Below are positions 23,101 through 33,149 of a stretch of 64,000 bases of DNA, one piece after another. Origin of the DNA: Tubiluchus corallicola (lineage: Eukaryota; Priapulida; Priapulimorpha; Priapulimorphida; Tubiluchidae); NCBI GenBank assembly GCA_030141605.1, contig JAQGDQ010000074.1:616773-680772 (forward strand), written 5' to 3'. A program made the translations under genes and the position numbers. Position 1 is the first letter of the stretch, and the number at the start of each line of letters is the position of its first letter. Under the pieces are notes generated by a model, which worked only from the letters and a program-made list of their open reading frames with translations, did not search any database and was not told the origin of the DNA.

Positions 23101-26100
23101 GCAGTCTCATTCTGGGTTTTTGTCTCATAGAGGATGAAATACACAAGTATCTGAATGTAACTGAGATACTGGCTGAATCAGTCATTCATCGAGTCATCAT
23201 AGAGGCGTAACCTTGATAATGAGTCAGATTCGGTCTTGACTTGCCGACCAAACTTGAGCAGTACCTGCTACTGAATCCTGAGTGCGAGTGTTCTAGGCTC
23301 AGGACAGGATCCGGTTCGGCATCGGGATAAACAACATTCACTGTATTTTAATTTACACTTAAAATATTGAAATTACTACGTAACATACACTCATAAATGC
23401 CTCACTGCGAAATGCATAAGTACTACACAATATAATTACGTGTGGAATTCTGCAGAGCTACGAGCAAACAGAAGGTGCGGGGCGGTTTACTTAGCTTATA
23501 GTGTTCAGTATTAGCTTGTTAAAATAATTGCTTTGTTAATTTGTCGGTGTTGACTAACTAAGGTGGAGATGACTATATTATCGTCGGTAACTGGTTTTCA
23601 TTACATAGTGGGCAATTTCGTTCATGAAAAAAACCAAAAATAGTTTTAATAATCTATCTTTTGGATTGTTTGTAATTGACAATAGTAACTGTAGCTGCAA
23701 AAGAAGTTTGGAATAAGTATCTATATTGCATGGTAACCAGATGACGCCTTTTTTTTCATTTAAAACGAGCATGCCAAAGCTTGCAGAGATCACAACTTTA
23801 AATTTGTTTTACTAATTACACGAGTTTGTGTCATGAAAAGATAATAATATGCATTAAATTACTTAACTTAATTACAAAACATTTAAAAATAGCTCTTGAC
23901 AAATGTAATGCAGATATGGTTAGTAAAATCTCAAAAGATATGTTCTCACAGAATGTAAGCGAATGTAAATTGTTCGTTTTTCTCGTCTCGAAAAATTTTT
24001 AAATTTTGTAGTCGGGATCGGGGATGGGACTGAATGTTTCGGAACGAAGTTCGGGATCAGGAGTCGGGATCGTGAAGACCCTGATCCCGAACATCCCTAA
24101 TGATAGATGTCACAAATTTCGATAAACTCTTTAACTTCTTTTGGATTGGAAAATTGGCATCTGAAGGTTGTTGGTAGTATGAAATAAATAAATCTGAGCA
24201 TAAATTTGATATCTGTTTTAGGTTTTCTGTGGAAAAATCCCTAAAGACTTGTTTGAAGATGAACTGATTCCTTTATTTGAAAACTGTGGGAAAATTTGGG
24301 ACTTGCGATTAATGATGGATGCATTAACTGGACTAAATCGTGGTTATGCTTTTGTTACATTTTGTGACAAAGAAGGTGCCAATGAGGCAGTGAAGCAGGT
24401 TTGTTGCAAAAAGATTTATTGATGCTATTGCACAACAGTTTTGCAATTAGATTATCAAAAAGCATTTAAAATTAATTAACAGTGATATGTAACAACATGC
24501 AATCTCAGCAAAATATGTTAATCTATGCCTAGTGCGTCTAATGTACCTTAGTTTGTTGAAATATGTTGCTAATCACTGTAAAGTGGCTTTTCTTCAGCCC
24601 GAACCTTTCTGAAAAAGTGAACTTATGTTGTATAATTACGTGACCATAAGTAACACACCGAGAAAGCCGTTACATTTTCTAAACGGAAAGGTAACCTGTT
24701 TTTCTGCAAAAAAATTTGCGTTAAATAATACATATTGTAAGTCAATAATTGATTATTGAAATATTTCTACAGTCTTAAAACGTTTTTTTATAACAATATT
24801 TATGCCAACTATCTGGCCATTGTCTTGATGGCCAAACTGGCCAAACACCTAAATACTCCCTTGGCGTAGGCAAGCATAAAACTTTGTCCCTTGTGTAGTG
24901 CTTCATTAATGACATTTTCAGTTTATTTAACCAAGTGATTTCATTTCAGTGAACTATGCTATATGCCAAAATAGAATTTCTTGATTGATATTTAAATTTC
25001 GCTGACACTGTCTGCCTAGTTGTTTCAAGAATAATTTTTTTCATCATAATCTTTCGTGGAGTCTATCTACATATTCAAATGAATTCAAAAAGTTTTTTTA
25101 AGAACTTCATAAATGTATTGCTAAAATTAAATAAAATATAGTACAGGTGAATTGTGTTTAATGTAACATGGAGTGTAAAAGTGAGAAATTAGTTTTTAAC
25201 AGAATACAGGATGGTTTTTCATATCCTACCCCATTTTCTAGTACAGTAAAAAGTATACATTTAAATACCAATAATACTGCAAACACGTTTCTGATAATTA
25301 AAACTAATAGTTTAAAATCTTAACAGTGGGTGAGCCCATCTATTGATGACATCACAAATGAACACAATTTTGAACAGCACAAACATTCTATGGGCGTGTT
25401 GCACATGTTTGTGAAAGCGAAGATTGAAGTACATTATTACTGTAAGAGATTCATTGTGTTGTACTAAAACTTGCCAAGAAATTTCAAATTTACCACTGTG
25501 CTCACACACGAACTGTCAAACGTATACTATGTCACAAACGAACACCTCTAAACTAAGAGGTACTGTACCTGTTTTTGTGCAACTCGTTTCCTAAATACAG
25601 GCACTAGTGACCGTCTAACTAGCAAATGGCGAAATGCATGTTTACAAAAGTGAAGAACTAGTGGCTTGAATGCGGAATTACGTTTGTGTGGTGGTAATTC
25701 TTTCATTTCAGTCATTCTTGGAAAAATATTATGTTCCCTTTCAATATTTTGAAGAATGGTTGTTTTGACCTACAGTTTAAGCTTGGGTCCGGTTTTCCTT
25801 TTACTTTCAATATTTTAACTGTTGCGATCACTCAGACTGCATTTATCTTTGAAGTTTGATGCATATCTTTTAACCTGTAAAAATTAACAAGAATAGTTAG
25901 TTACCTTAATTCAGACATGAAGTGTAAAAATAGAACTAAAGAATTAAATTTTCAGCATCCTATATCTACATTTCAAAGATATGTCAATTTTATTTCATTT
26001 TATTTTAATTTGCATTGTTTGCAGTCAGCAATTTTGATATGAAGTTTAAATAATAGAATGAAAAGGTTTTAATATCTTATTTTCATATTCCGTGTTACAT

Positions 26101-29100
26101 TAAAAACAGTTCATTTGTACTAGATTATAGAAAGTCCTCGCTTAATGATGCCTTGTTTAGCAACGTTTCATTTTAATGATGTTGATCTTTTGACACCTTT
26201 TATTCACTTTGTGATTTGCTTGTGTCAATTTTAACAATGATTTTTTCGGTCTTTGAGTACTGAAAATTTGTTTGCTGCATTCACGTTTTATAAAGATGCC
26301 CTACTATCACAAATCTCGGCAGTAATTTTACCCTACTAAACAGGAAGTGATGATTCATTGCTGATCATTTGCTAGTACTCTGCCACATAGAGGTACAATT
26401 CCTCCGAAAATACTCTCGTGCTACATAGCTGGATTAATTATGGCTGCATTCGCCTCATTTGCATTTAGTTGTCGGAAGAAACAGCACCAAAAATATTTAT
26501 CATGAATGTTAAAGAGAAATGATTAACGTTTAACATTTACATGCAGCTTTTACATTTGAGTGTTCAGTGTAAACTTTAGTTTTCTTTTGGTTTTAGTTAA
26601 AAACTGTCAGAAGCAAACTTCAAGTGTTTGACTTATGAGCCAAACCTTATTAATTATGTCCTGCAATGCAACATAGCCAGGCATTATCGACTTTTTTCCT
26701 GCAGCATAACCTAGTGATTGCTTTACCTAAGCTAAGCATTATTGATCTTTGCCTGGGGAATACAACTGAATGCTTTAACATTGTATTCTATGGAAGGTAT
26801 TGTTTCATATAAAGAAGCTTCCCTTAACGAGATGTTTTGCTCAAATGCATTAGCATCGTTAAACGACTTACTAATCTTACTGTCTTTCATTTAATTCATT
26901 GATATATTTGTTCTTCAAATTCTTAAAAAGTCTTGTTTTTTTAGTTCAATTGAAAATGCAGATAGACCCTACATGATCAAACAAACTATTTGCCTAGTTG
27001 TAAACGTGTTTTGCTTATAAACCTTTTTTGACATTTGTTTTAAAAAAGCATTTTTACATGTACTTTTTTATTTATGATCATGGAAACTTTACTAATTTAC
27101 TAAAAAGTAAAAATTGTTATTTTTTCAAGTTTCGGCTCAAGTTTTTACTTACAAAGTATTATTCAGAAACTACAACTAACATCTAATCTTGCAATGTAAA
27201 GTTCTGAGTCTGCTATCTTTTTAAAATAAGCTTTGCAGAGACAAGCACTTTTCTTGAGACATTTATGTATTTTAAATTCTTATTAAGAGTTTTCATTTTT
27301 AAGTTCTTCACGCACTACAGATACTTTGGTTAGCCAAATTATAAAAATTTCGATGAAATTGATAAGTAAATAAGAATAAGTCTGCCAGACAACTTATTTA
27401 AAAGAGCTGCTTGATTGTGCCTTTTTAATTATTATTATGATTATAATGTGATCAAGCAAAGCACCAATTGTTTTTGTGTGCATCTACTTTTTCAAATGGT
27501 TAATAATTAATATACGCATTATATACGTGTTCTGATGCATATTGTGTTCTAATGCATTTGTATTGCATTTCTTTTGTATATAATTTTATTGTTTCATGAA
27601 TTTGTGTGTGTGTTTGCTTACTGAAGTGGAATGAGCTTATGATGGATTGGTTTGCCACGGTTTCAGTTTTTCACTAGTGTTATCGAAATATAGGTGCCCG
27701 AATCATTAGTTTGACTACTATCTGAAATAGCTGCATTTTTGAATCATTTGTTTTGGCTACTATTTCAAGTAGCTGCATTTTTCAGGAAAAGTTATGGCTC
27801 CTTCCATTGTGGGATCATTTATTTATCATGCTGTTTGTTTCTTCTCTCCTTTCAGATTGATGGGATTGAAATTCGCAAAGGCAGGCGTATAAAAGTTAAT
27901 GTATCGGTGGCAAACCAAAGATTGTTCGTTGGAAACATCCCTAAAACTAAAGACAGGGATGAGATATTTGAGGAATTCAGTAAGCAGACATGTAAGTAGG
28001 AGGCGGGATTCGCCGGTTTTCAGTTTTAACCCACCTCCTGCTCAATTTCATCATCCATTAACTCATTGGTACTAGGTTCGTTTTACAGTTGGACAAGTAT
28101 GAGATTAGAAAGGGGCGATTTCTAGGTGTGTGCAAGTCGACCAACAATACCCGCGTGTACATTGCCAATATACCTAAGCACAAAGATAATGAGGAGATAA
28201 AAAGGGAATTTACACAGCATGCTCGTAAGTTTGAGCAAACTGCAAACCAGTAGCAGTGCTGCTCGTTGTTGGTAACTTGTTTATTTTGGGATTTAATAGC
28301 ATAGCTTTCAGGCATATGGTTCAAACATGTACCTTGTTGCAGTTATTGTTGTATCTGTTTTCACCGTAAAAATTATAACCAGCTAACTATTAATTATTGT
28401 TTTCTTTTGTGTTTTTGAAACACGTAGTTTGCCAGATTTAGCTTTTTGACATAGTTTCCAAAATTCTTTTTTGTTCACTGTTTCGCATAATTTTGCCGGT
28501 ACAGTAAGTCCTCAGTTAACGAAGCTTATACTTTTACGGAAACACGTGAGGGTGGTACTGATTGCTTCACAGCCCAGCATAGTGCAATCACAGCTCTAGT
28601 ATTGTGGTGTTTGGCTGTTGTGCGCATGCGACCATCTGAAGCAAAATGCTGCACTGCTGGCGTCTGCTGCTAGGTAGAGAAAGTACCATGAAAATCTGAA
28701 TGGCTTCAGCAGTTGACCACATGGTGAAACACCTTTTGGACTGGAAGTCATTTTTTGGAATGATTTTTGGCATTCATAATTTGTTCATCTGTGTAGGTGT
28801 TCAACTACAAATGTATCAATTCACTAAGCGTCACCAGGTTAATACATGCCTATAATACAAAACCAATGAGCTTCTTTGATCCTGTGTTGTGACTTCTGAA
28901 AACCTATAAATTGTAGTCTATCATGATAAAATTCGAGTTTTGAAAATGGCATATCCCAAATAAGATAGGAGCATTCTGACATTTCCAGCATGAAATTCAG
29001 TTGCAGTTTACCCACAGTGCTCACATTTTTAGCTCCATACAACATTTATTTTTTAGTATATAGAAGCTCAAACGTACTAGAAACGTATTTCGGGCACTCA

Positions 29101-32100
29101 CGAGTAAAAATAAATGGCGTATACCTCATTTTGAAATATTAATAACTCTAGAAGTAGGAGTTGGACTCTGAAATTTTGCATGTGTTCATCACAGGTACTA
29201 GGTTATTTTTGAGAATTTATTCAAGCATATCTGAGATGGTCACCTGAGCAGTTGTTAAAAATCTAGGTGAGTTGACACAGAAGCAAAAATCAGTACTCTT
29301 GTTTGTGTAAGTGTTCTATTGCTCGTAGCAGAACAAAAATCAGTGAAGCTTAGCTATGTAAATGTGTTCAACTGCGCTACACGAGAAAAATCAATAACAC
29401 TTGCCTCATAAATTAAACACTAGGGTTGATTGCTTACAGCTGTACATTAGATATGTTTAATTAAAGAGCTTAGGAGTAACCAAAGTAGAAAATTCGAATC
29501 TAAATTTGAAACACAGTTCCTTCCTCATTTTGTTGTTCTCTTTTATAAATTTCTCCTGTTTTTTTTTATAAAATGTCTGGGTGGATTGCTAGGGTTTTTT
29601 TCCTTTTTTCAGCCGCCAATTATAACACTGCGTCGCGTTTAAGTCCCGTCTTACTTTCGAGTTGCATTCTCTATTAAGGTCGTTTTTAGTATCGTGCTAG
29701 TGGTTGGTAATTAAGTCAGTCTTAAGTGAAAAAGGTGTCAAAAGATTAATGTCGTTAAAACGAAACGTCGCTAAGTGGAGCGTCGTTAAGTGAGGACTTG
29801 TTACTTTTGCCTTTTTCAAAATTCTTATATAGCAGTTCTAGAAACAGTAGTTAACTGGATGGATGGTTTGTAAATAATGAAATACTGATTTTCAAAGTTT
29901 GCCAGTTACACTAGAATTTGTACAACAGTGTGCCTGATGTTTGTCAGTAAAGTGCAAAGGAAAACTTATCATAGTTTATACATATGTATTCAATGATTTG
30001 CGTAATTGGTCATATTTACAGCTGGTTTGCTGGAAGTCATAATCTATAGTTCTCCAGACGACAAGAAGAAAAACCGTGGATTTTGTTTCTTAGAGTACGA
30101 AAGTCATAAGGCTGCTTCCTTGGCCAAACGGCGCTTAAGCACGGGCCGAATCAGACCATGGAATTGTGATATTATTGTCGACTGGGCAGATCCTATCGAT
30201 GAACCTGATGCAGAAACTATGTCCAAGGTAGCTCTTTAAACTATTTTTTACAAATTTGCCTGTGAAAATACAAATCCCGGTATAATTGAAGCATTCCCAG
30301 TCATAATCTAATTCATGATATCGTTAAGTGCCAGCTAATTTGTTGGTTAACGGTTAATTTTTATTCATTTCAGGGCTAGAATATTTCGTGATATTTTGCC
30401 AGAATCTAAGCAGATTCTTGCCGTGACTTTTTATGGGAATTCAGAGATTGAGGTTTAAATTACATAGTTCAAGTACAATGAATTATAATTATTGAAACAG
30501 TGAATTACTGAATTTCAATTCTTCTTCATACTGTTATCTTCATACTGAAACCTAATATTTCGAAATTCAATCTCCAAGCCATTTAGAATTTTGTTGATTC
30601 TTCTCTTTGTCAGTGAACCACATTCATCATTTCCTTCATCAAGAAGTGCACAAGCATTTGAAACAAGAATTGCTTTAAATTTATGCAAAACACAAAAATT
30701 TTGACAAACTGCCGTTTACAAACTTTACCCCATATTCTTGTTTCCTTGGGAATGAGTGTGGATCCCTACAATTTTTATATGCAACTCTAAATGAAAAGCG
30801 TAGTGCACCAAAGACACTTGTGAAGTAACAAAATCAGCTCACAATGTGGCAGTGCATATATGCTAGCGTAAAGTAAAAAACGAAAAAGTAAGTTTAGTGC
30901 CTGTGTTTTATTTTTTTACATTCATGTAAAGCCTGCCATTAGATTCGCGGTAATGGGCGTTGGCAAATGGATTCGGGGATTCGCGTCAAAATTCTGGCAC
31001 ATCTATACAACTTTCTAGTACGCTAGTTGAATAACTTAATTATTACAGGTGAAGGTTTTATATGTTCGAAATTTGAAATCCGATGTGACAGAAGATAAAC
31101 TGAAAGAGCTGTTTGATCCATTTGGCAAGATCGAACGAGTTAAGAAAATCAAGGATTATGGATTTATACATTTTGAAGAAAGGGATGACTGCATTAAGGT
31201 TTGGGATAACATTGTTTATCTTTAAACTATATGTGCTAGAAGTTTGTTCTGGAGCAGTAAACCTAATATTGTCTGGGGGTTGAAATTCACTTTGCCCACC
31301 AGCTTGGGGCTAGCAGAATGTTGTAAAGTTAAGTGTAGTTAACCAGTTACAAGCCCGACAGGCGAGTATGCTCAGTCAGACAAGATAGTAACTGTAAACA
31401 TACACATGCATTATACATACGTTTTGAATATTCGCTGGCAGAAAATGTTGTTTTAGTTCTCTGTTTGTTACAACTCAGTGCACTTATAAAATAATGTATT
31501 TCTGCATCCTGCAAGCATCCACGACAGGTAGACCTGTGCTAGAAATCCTATCGGCAACTTGAGCACTTGTAAGCTTGTGCCTTATTTGTGATTAGAGACA
31601 AATGAACCAGTCTGATAGGCGGGAATATAAACATAAAAATCTGTGTAGCAGGCAATCAGAAAAGGCTTAGTGTATTTTTTCGTGCTAGTAATGGAAAACA
31701 AACAAATAATACAATTCACTGTTTAAATAAAATGTGTAACATTAAGCAAATTGTATATCATCAAATGCAAAAAGTAAAATGTATTTTACCAATTATTTTC
31801 TTCTTTTTCTTGTTCAGTGCTCACTGACTGTTTCGTAGATATTAATGTAAATTTTCTGAAATATTGTTTTTTGTGCACAGTTAAAATGCATAAGTGTGTA
31901 TTTACTAACATAAATATATGACGTCTATATCACTATATGAGATGAAGTTTGAAGCTTGTTTTAGAAGGCCTTGTATTAGACTCATTCTTTTATATAACCG
32001 TGACAGGAAAAAATGTAGAATGAACCAGATGCAGGAAACCTTAAGGTGAAGTTATTTTTCTGGATTTTTACGTTGCATAAAAAGTAACTGTATTGCTGCT

Positions 32101-33149
32101 TTTAAACTAGGCCATGGAAGAAATGAATGGAAAAGAAATCGAGGGAGCTAATCTTGAAATATCATTAGCAAAGCCACCTACTGACAAAAAGAAAAAAGAA
32201 CAGCGAATGAGAGAGCAAGAACGCCGACTCATGATGATGAGGGGGTAGGTTCTTACGTATGAGCATGTTATTATGATATGATTATATATGTTCTAAATAC
32301 CGCATGGGCATTAACCAATCATGTTATAGTTTATCTCCAGAAAGCAGCACTGAGTATAATGGAAACCTGTTGTTGTGTTTGCTTCAAAAATTGCCTGTGA
32401 CAACATTCATACTTTTATATATATTTTGTCTGTAGATATGGCGATTATTATGGTTACCCGCCTTATTACGTGGGAGCACAGACTCGCCGCGGTGGTGGCC
32501 GAGGTGGTGCATCGTCTTATGGAAATGGTAATTTTTTATACTCTTGATTAGTGTAATAATGTAATAATAATATAATAATTTGACAAGTCGGCAAAGTTTG
32601 CATTCAATGTTTCACATGTTATTTTGTGCTGTTTTTTACTTGTACTTTTGCTACTGAAACTTTTGGTTTCTTTTTATTTTTTATGTTTAATTAATATAGA
32701 GGAGCTGTTCCCTCTGTTTTGCAGTTTTTCATATTATTACTGTTGTTAGCATTATATTTATTTGGAATATTCTGTTCGAGTATAATTGACGTTCTATGGT
32801 ATTTAATGCTAATTGCATCTTTATTTAGCCTTGCCATTACCAGTGTCAGTATACAATGTGTACACCACTTTTAGGACTGAAAAGGGCAAAAATATAATAC
32901 TTTTTTGCTTAATATTAAACTGTCATAGTAGGACTGAAGTGAAGAACACCTTTTTTAATGTTAAGCATCGTTACCCGATTTTATTTAATTGAGCTTTCTC
33001 TGCAAAATGGCATGTTTGACATTTTTATAGGATCATGGCCTGGAAATGCTTGGTATCCACCTGCATGGTATTGGCATTGGGGTACTCCTGCTACGTATAC
33101 ACGTGGGTCACGGCGAGGTGGGGATCCTCGCGTGACTTCGCGACGTTAG
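19871..33149 (+). CDS. hnRNP Q/R family RNA-binding protein (SYNCRIP/HNRNPR homologue)
   Basis: Ten exons (19871-20102, 20657-20883, 22469-22579, 24222-24398, 27856-27991 or 28089-28224, 30022-30227, 31049-31198, 32111-32244, 32436-32527, 33031-33149) join to 1584 nt, 527 aa, in frame throughout. Residues about 45-130 match the N-terminal acidic domain of hnRNP Q/R (LDERAVDALKEF, NKSAYLCGMLKT), then GPDEAKLK and YTLDVTTGQRKYGGPPP. RRM1 about 191-270 (VFCGKIP, RGYAFVTF), RRM2 about 271-352 (LFVGNIP, RGFCFLEY), RRM3 about 364-436 (LYVRNL, DYGFIHF), then a basic helix and a short Arg/Gly/Tyr/Trp tail, much shorter than the RGG tail of vertebrate hnRNP Q/R. Family members bind mRNA in nucleus and cytoplasm and act in splicing, stability and translation. 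The acidic domain places it with hnRNP Q/R rather than A1CF. Confidence 0.93.
20657..20883 (+). CDS. hnRNP exon 2, acidic domain
   Basis: Encodes GLMSPGELDERAVDALKEF to GPDEAKLK, the core of the hnRNP Q/R acidic domain. Ends phase 0 at AAG|GTGCTA, a weak donor. The frame stays open into the intron. Confidence 0.9.
21078..22283. mobile_element. hAT-like non-autonomous element with 8-bp target duplication, in hnRNP intron 2
   Basis: The left end TAGTGATGCACCGA and the inverted right end TAGAGATGCATACCGA form matching termini. Flanks AAAGTCAG (21070-21077) and AAAACCAG (22284-22291) match at 6 of 8 positions, both differences being transitions, as expected for an aged hAT target-site duplication. 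The 1206-bp interior has no transposase but contains an inverted triplication (separate entry). Confidence 0.75.
21091..21595. repeat. inverted triplication (A, inverted A, A)
   Basis: About 180 bp at 21091-21271 reappears inverted at about 21272-21404 and again direct at about 21408-21590, with few differences. Landmarks are CAGAACAGCTGGATTTATTT, TTTGTTTAAACAAA and GACTGGTAAAAAATTCATTT. The junction between the second and third copies is CTGTTCTGA-atctc-TCAGAACAG, a near-perfect palindrome with a 5-base spacer. Confidence 0.9.
22469..22579 (+). CDS. hnRNP exon 3
   Basis: 37 codons, phase 0 to 0: EILDRTKYTLDVTTGQ, then KYGGPPP, then an acidic DVDPDDQPGPGCE. Follows TTTTTTATAG, ends GAA|GTAAGC. 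Confidence 0.9.
22980..24115. mobile_element. probable hAT-like relic in hnRNP intron 3
   Basis: The right end CCTGATCCCGAACATCCCTA (about 24081-24100) reads inverted as TAGGGATGTTCGGGATC, a hAT-like terminus. CGGGATC/GGATCCGG-type subterminal motifs occur at 23305-23330 and 24010-24080. The left end could not be fixed. The stretch at about 22998-23040 has an A-box-like TGGCTGAGTGCTTAAAGC and could be a separate SINE. Confidence 0.4.
24222..24398 (+). CDS. hnRNP exon 4, most of RRM1
   Basis: 59 codons, phase 0 to 0: VFCGKIPKDLFEDELIPLF, IWDLRLMMDALTGLNRGYAF, VTFCDKEGANEAVKQ. Contains RNP2 and RNP1 of RRM1. Follows ATCTGTTTTAG, ends CAG|GTTTGT. Confidence 0.93.
26128..26873. mobile_element. 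pogo/Tigger-like non-autonomous element, copy 1, in hnRNP intron 4
   Basis: The left end AAAGTCCTCGCTTAATGATG and the inverted right end AGTAAGTCGTTTAACGATG match the ends of the copy at 28502. It is preceded by a TA dinucleotide. The interior shares GCAACGTTTCATTTTAATGA and CTTTTGACACCTTTT with copy 2 but inverted. No transposase remains. Family assignment rests on the CAGTAAGTCCTCGCTTAACG-type end and TA target. Confidence 0.65.
27856..27991 (+). CDS. hnRNP exon 5a, alternative exon (canonical RRM2 start)
   Basis: 136 nt, enters in phase 0, leaves in phase 1. Encodes IDGIEIRKGRRIKVNVSVAN, then QRLFVGNIPKTKDRDEIFEE and FSKQT: the last strand of RRM1, the linker and RNP2 plus helix 1 of RRM2. 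Follows CTCTCCTTTCAG, ends ACAT|GTAAGT. A second donor (GTAAGC at 27980) lies 12 nt upstream in the same phase. The SVAN-RLFVG block is the one conserved in hnRNP Q/R. Confidence 0.92.
28089..28224 (+). CDS. hnRNP exon 5b, alternative duplicate of exon 5a
   Basis: Also exactly 136 nt, phase 0 in and phase 1 out, starting 97 bp after exon 5a. Encodes LDKYEIRKGRFLGVCKSTNN, then TRVYIANIPKHKDNEEIKRE and FTQHA: 21 of 45 residues identical to 5a. The LGVC stretch resembles vertebrate hnRNP Q/R, while RNP2 changes from LFVGNI to VYIANI. Follows TTCGTTTTACAG, ends GCTC|GTAAGT. No stop or frame damage, so it looks functional. Confidence 0.88.
28502..29801. mobile_element. pogo/Tigger-like non-autonomous element, copy 2, in hnRNP intron 5
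   Basis: The left end CAGTAAGTCCTCAGTTAACG follows TA; the inverted right end reads AAGTCCTCACTTAACGACG, then TTAGCGACGTTTCGTTTTAA. It is oriented opposite to the copy at 26128. About 1.3 kb, no transposase. The right end is slightly damaged, so the last few bases are uncertain. Confidence 0.7.
30022..30227 (+). CDS. hnRNP exon 6, RRM2 core
   Basis: Starts with two bases completing the codon split after exon 5 (TCT after 5a, CCT after 5b). GLLEVIIYSSPDDKKKNRGF, CFLEYESHKAASLAKRRL, DIIVDWADPIDEPDAETMSK. RNP1 is RGFCFLEY. Ends AAG|GTAGCT, phase 0. Confidence 0.93.
30371..31006. repeat. dispersed repeat family B, copy 1, filling hnRNP intron 6
   Basis: Clearly similar to 51581-53013 in the same orientation: TTTTGCCAGAATC, TAAGCAGATTC, CAAGTACAATGAATTATAAT, then TTTGAAACAAGAATTGCT, GATTCGCGGTAATG. 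The left end CAGGGCTAGAAT is hAT-like, and TGCCAGAATTTT appears inverted at the right end. It is 636 bp against about 1.43 kb for the other copy, which has about 700 bp more in the middle. Confidence 0.75.
31049..31198 (+). CDS. hnRNP exon 7, RRM3
   Basis: 50 codons, phase 0 to 0: VKVLYVRNLKSDVTEDKLKE, LFDPFGKIERVKKIKDYGFI, HFEERDDCIK. Ends AAG|GTTTGG, a weak donor supported by the phase and homology of the next exon. Confidence 0.92.
32111..32244 (+). CDS. hnRNP exon 8, end of RRM3 and basic helix
   Basis: AMEEMNGKEIEGANLEISLA, KPPTDKKKKEQRMREQERRL, MMMR. Ends phase 2 at GGG|GTAGGT. The basic helix follows RRM3 as in family members. Confidence 0.92.
32436..32527 (+). CDS. hnRNP exon 9, Tyr/Gly/Arg-rich
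   Basis: GYGDYYGYPPYYVGAQTRRG, GGRGGASSYGN: a short low-complexity segment with RGG-like repeats. Phase 2 in, phase 1 out, donor GTAATT. Confidence 0.88.
33031..33149 (+). CDS. hnRNP exon 10 (last coding)
   Basis: GSWPGNAWYPPAWYWHWGTP then an Arg/Gly tail (TRGSRRGGDPRVTSRR) and TAG at 33147-33149. It is tryptophan-rich, unlike the vertebrate tail. A strong GTAAGT at 33184 lies 35 nt past the stop, so the 3' UTR may be spliced. Confidence 0.85.
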
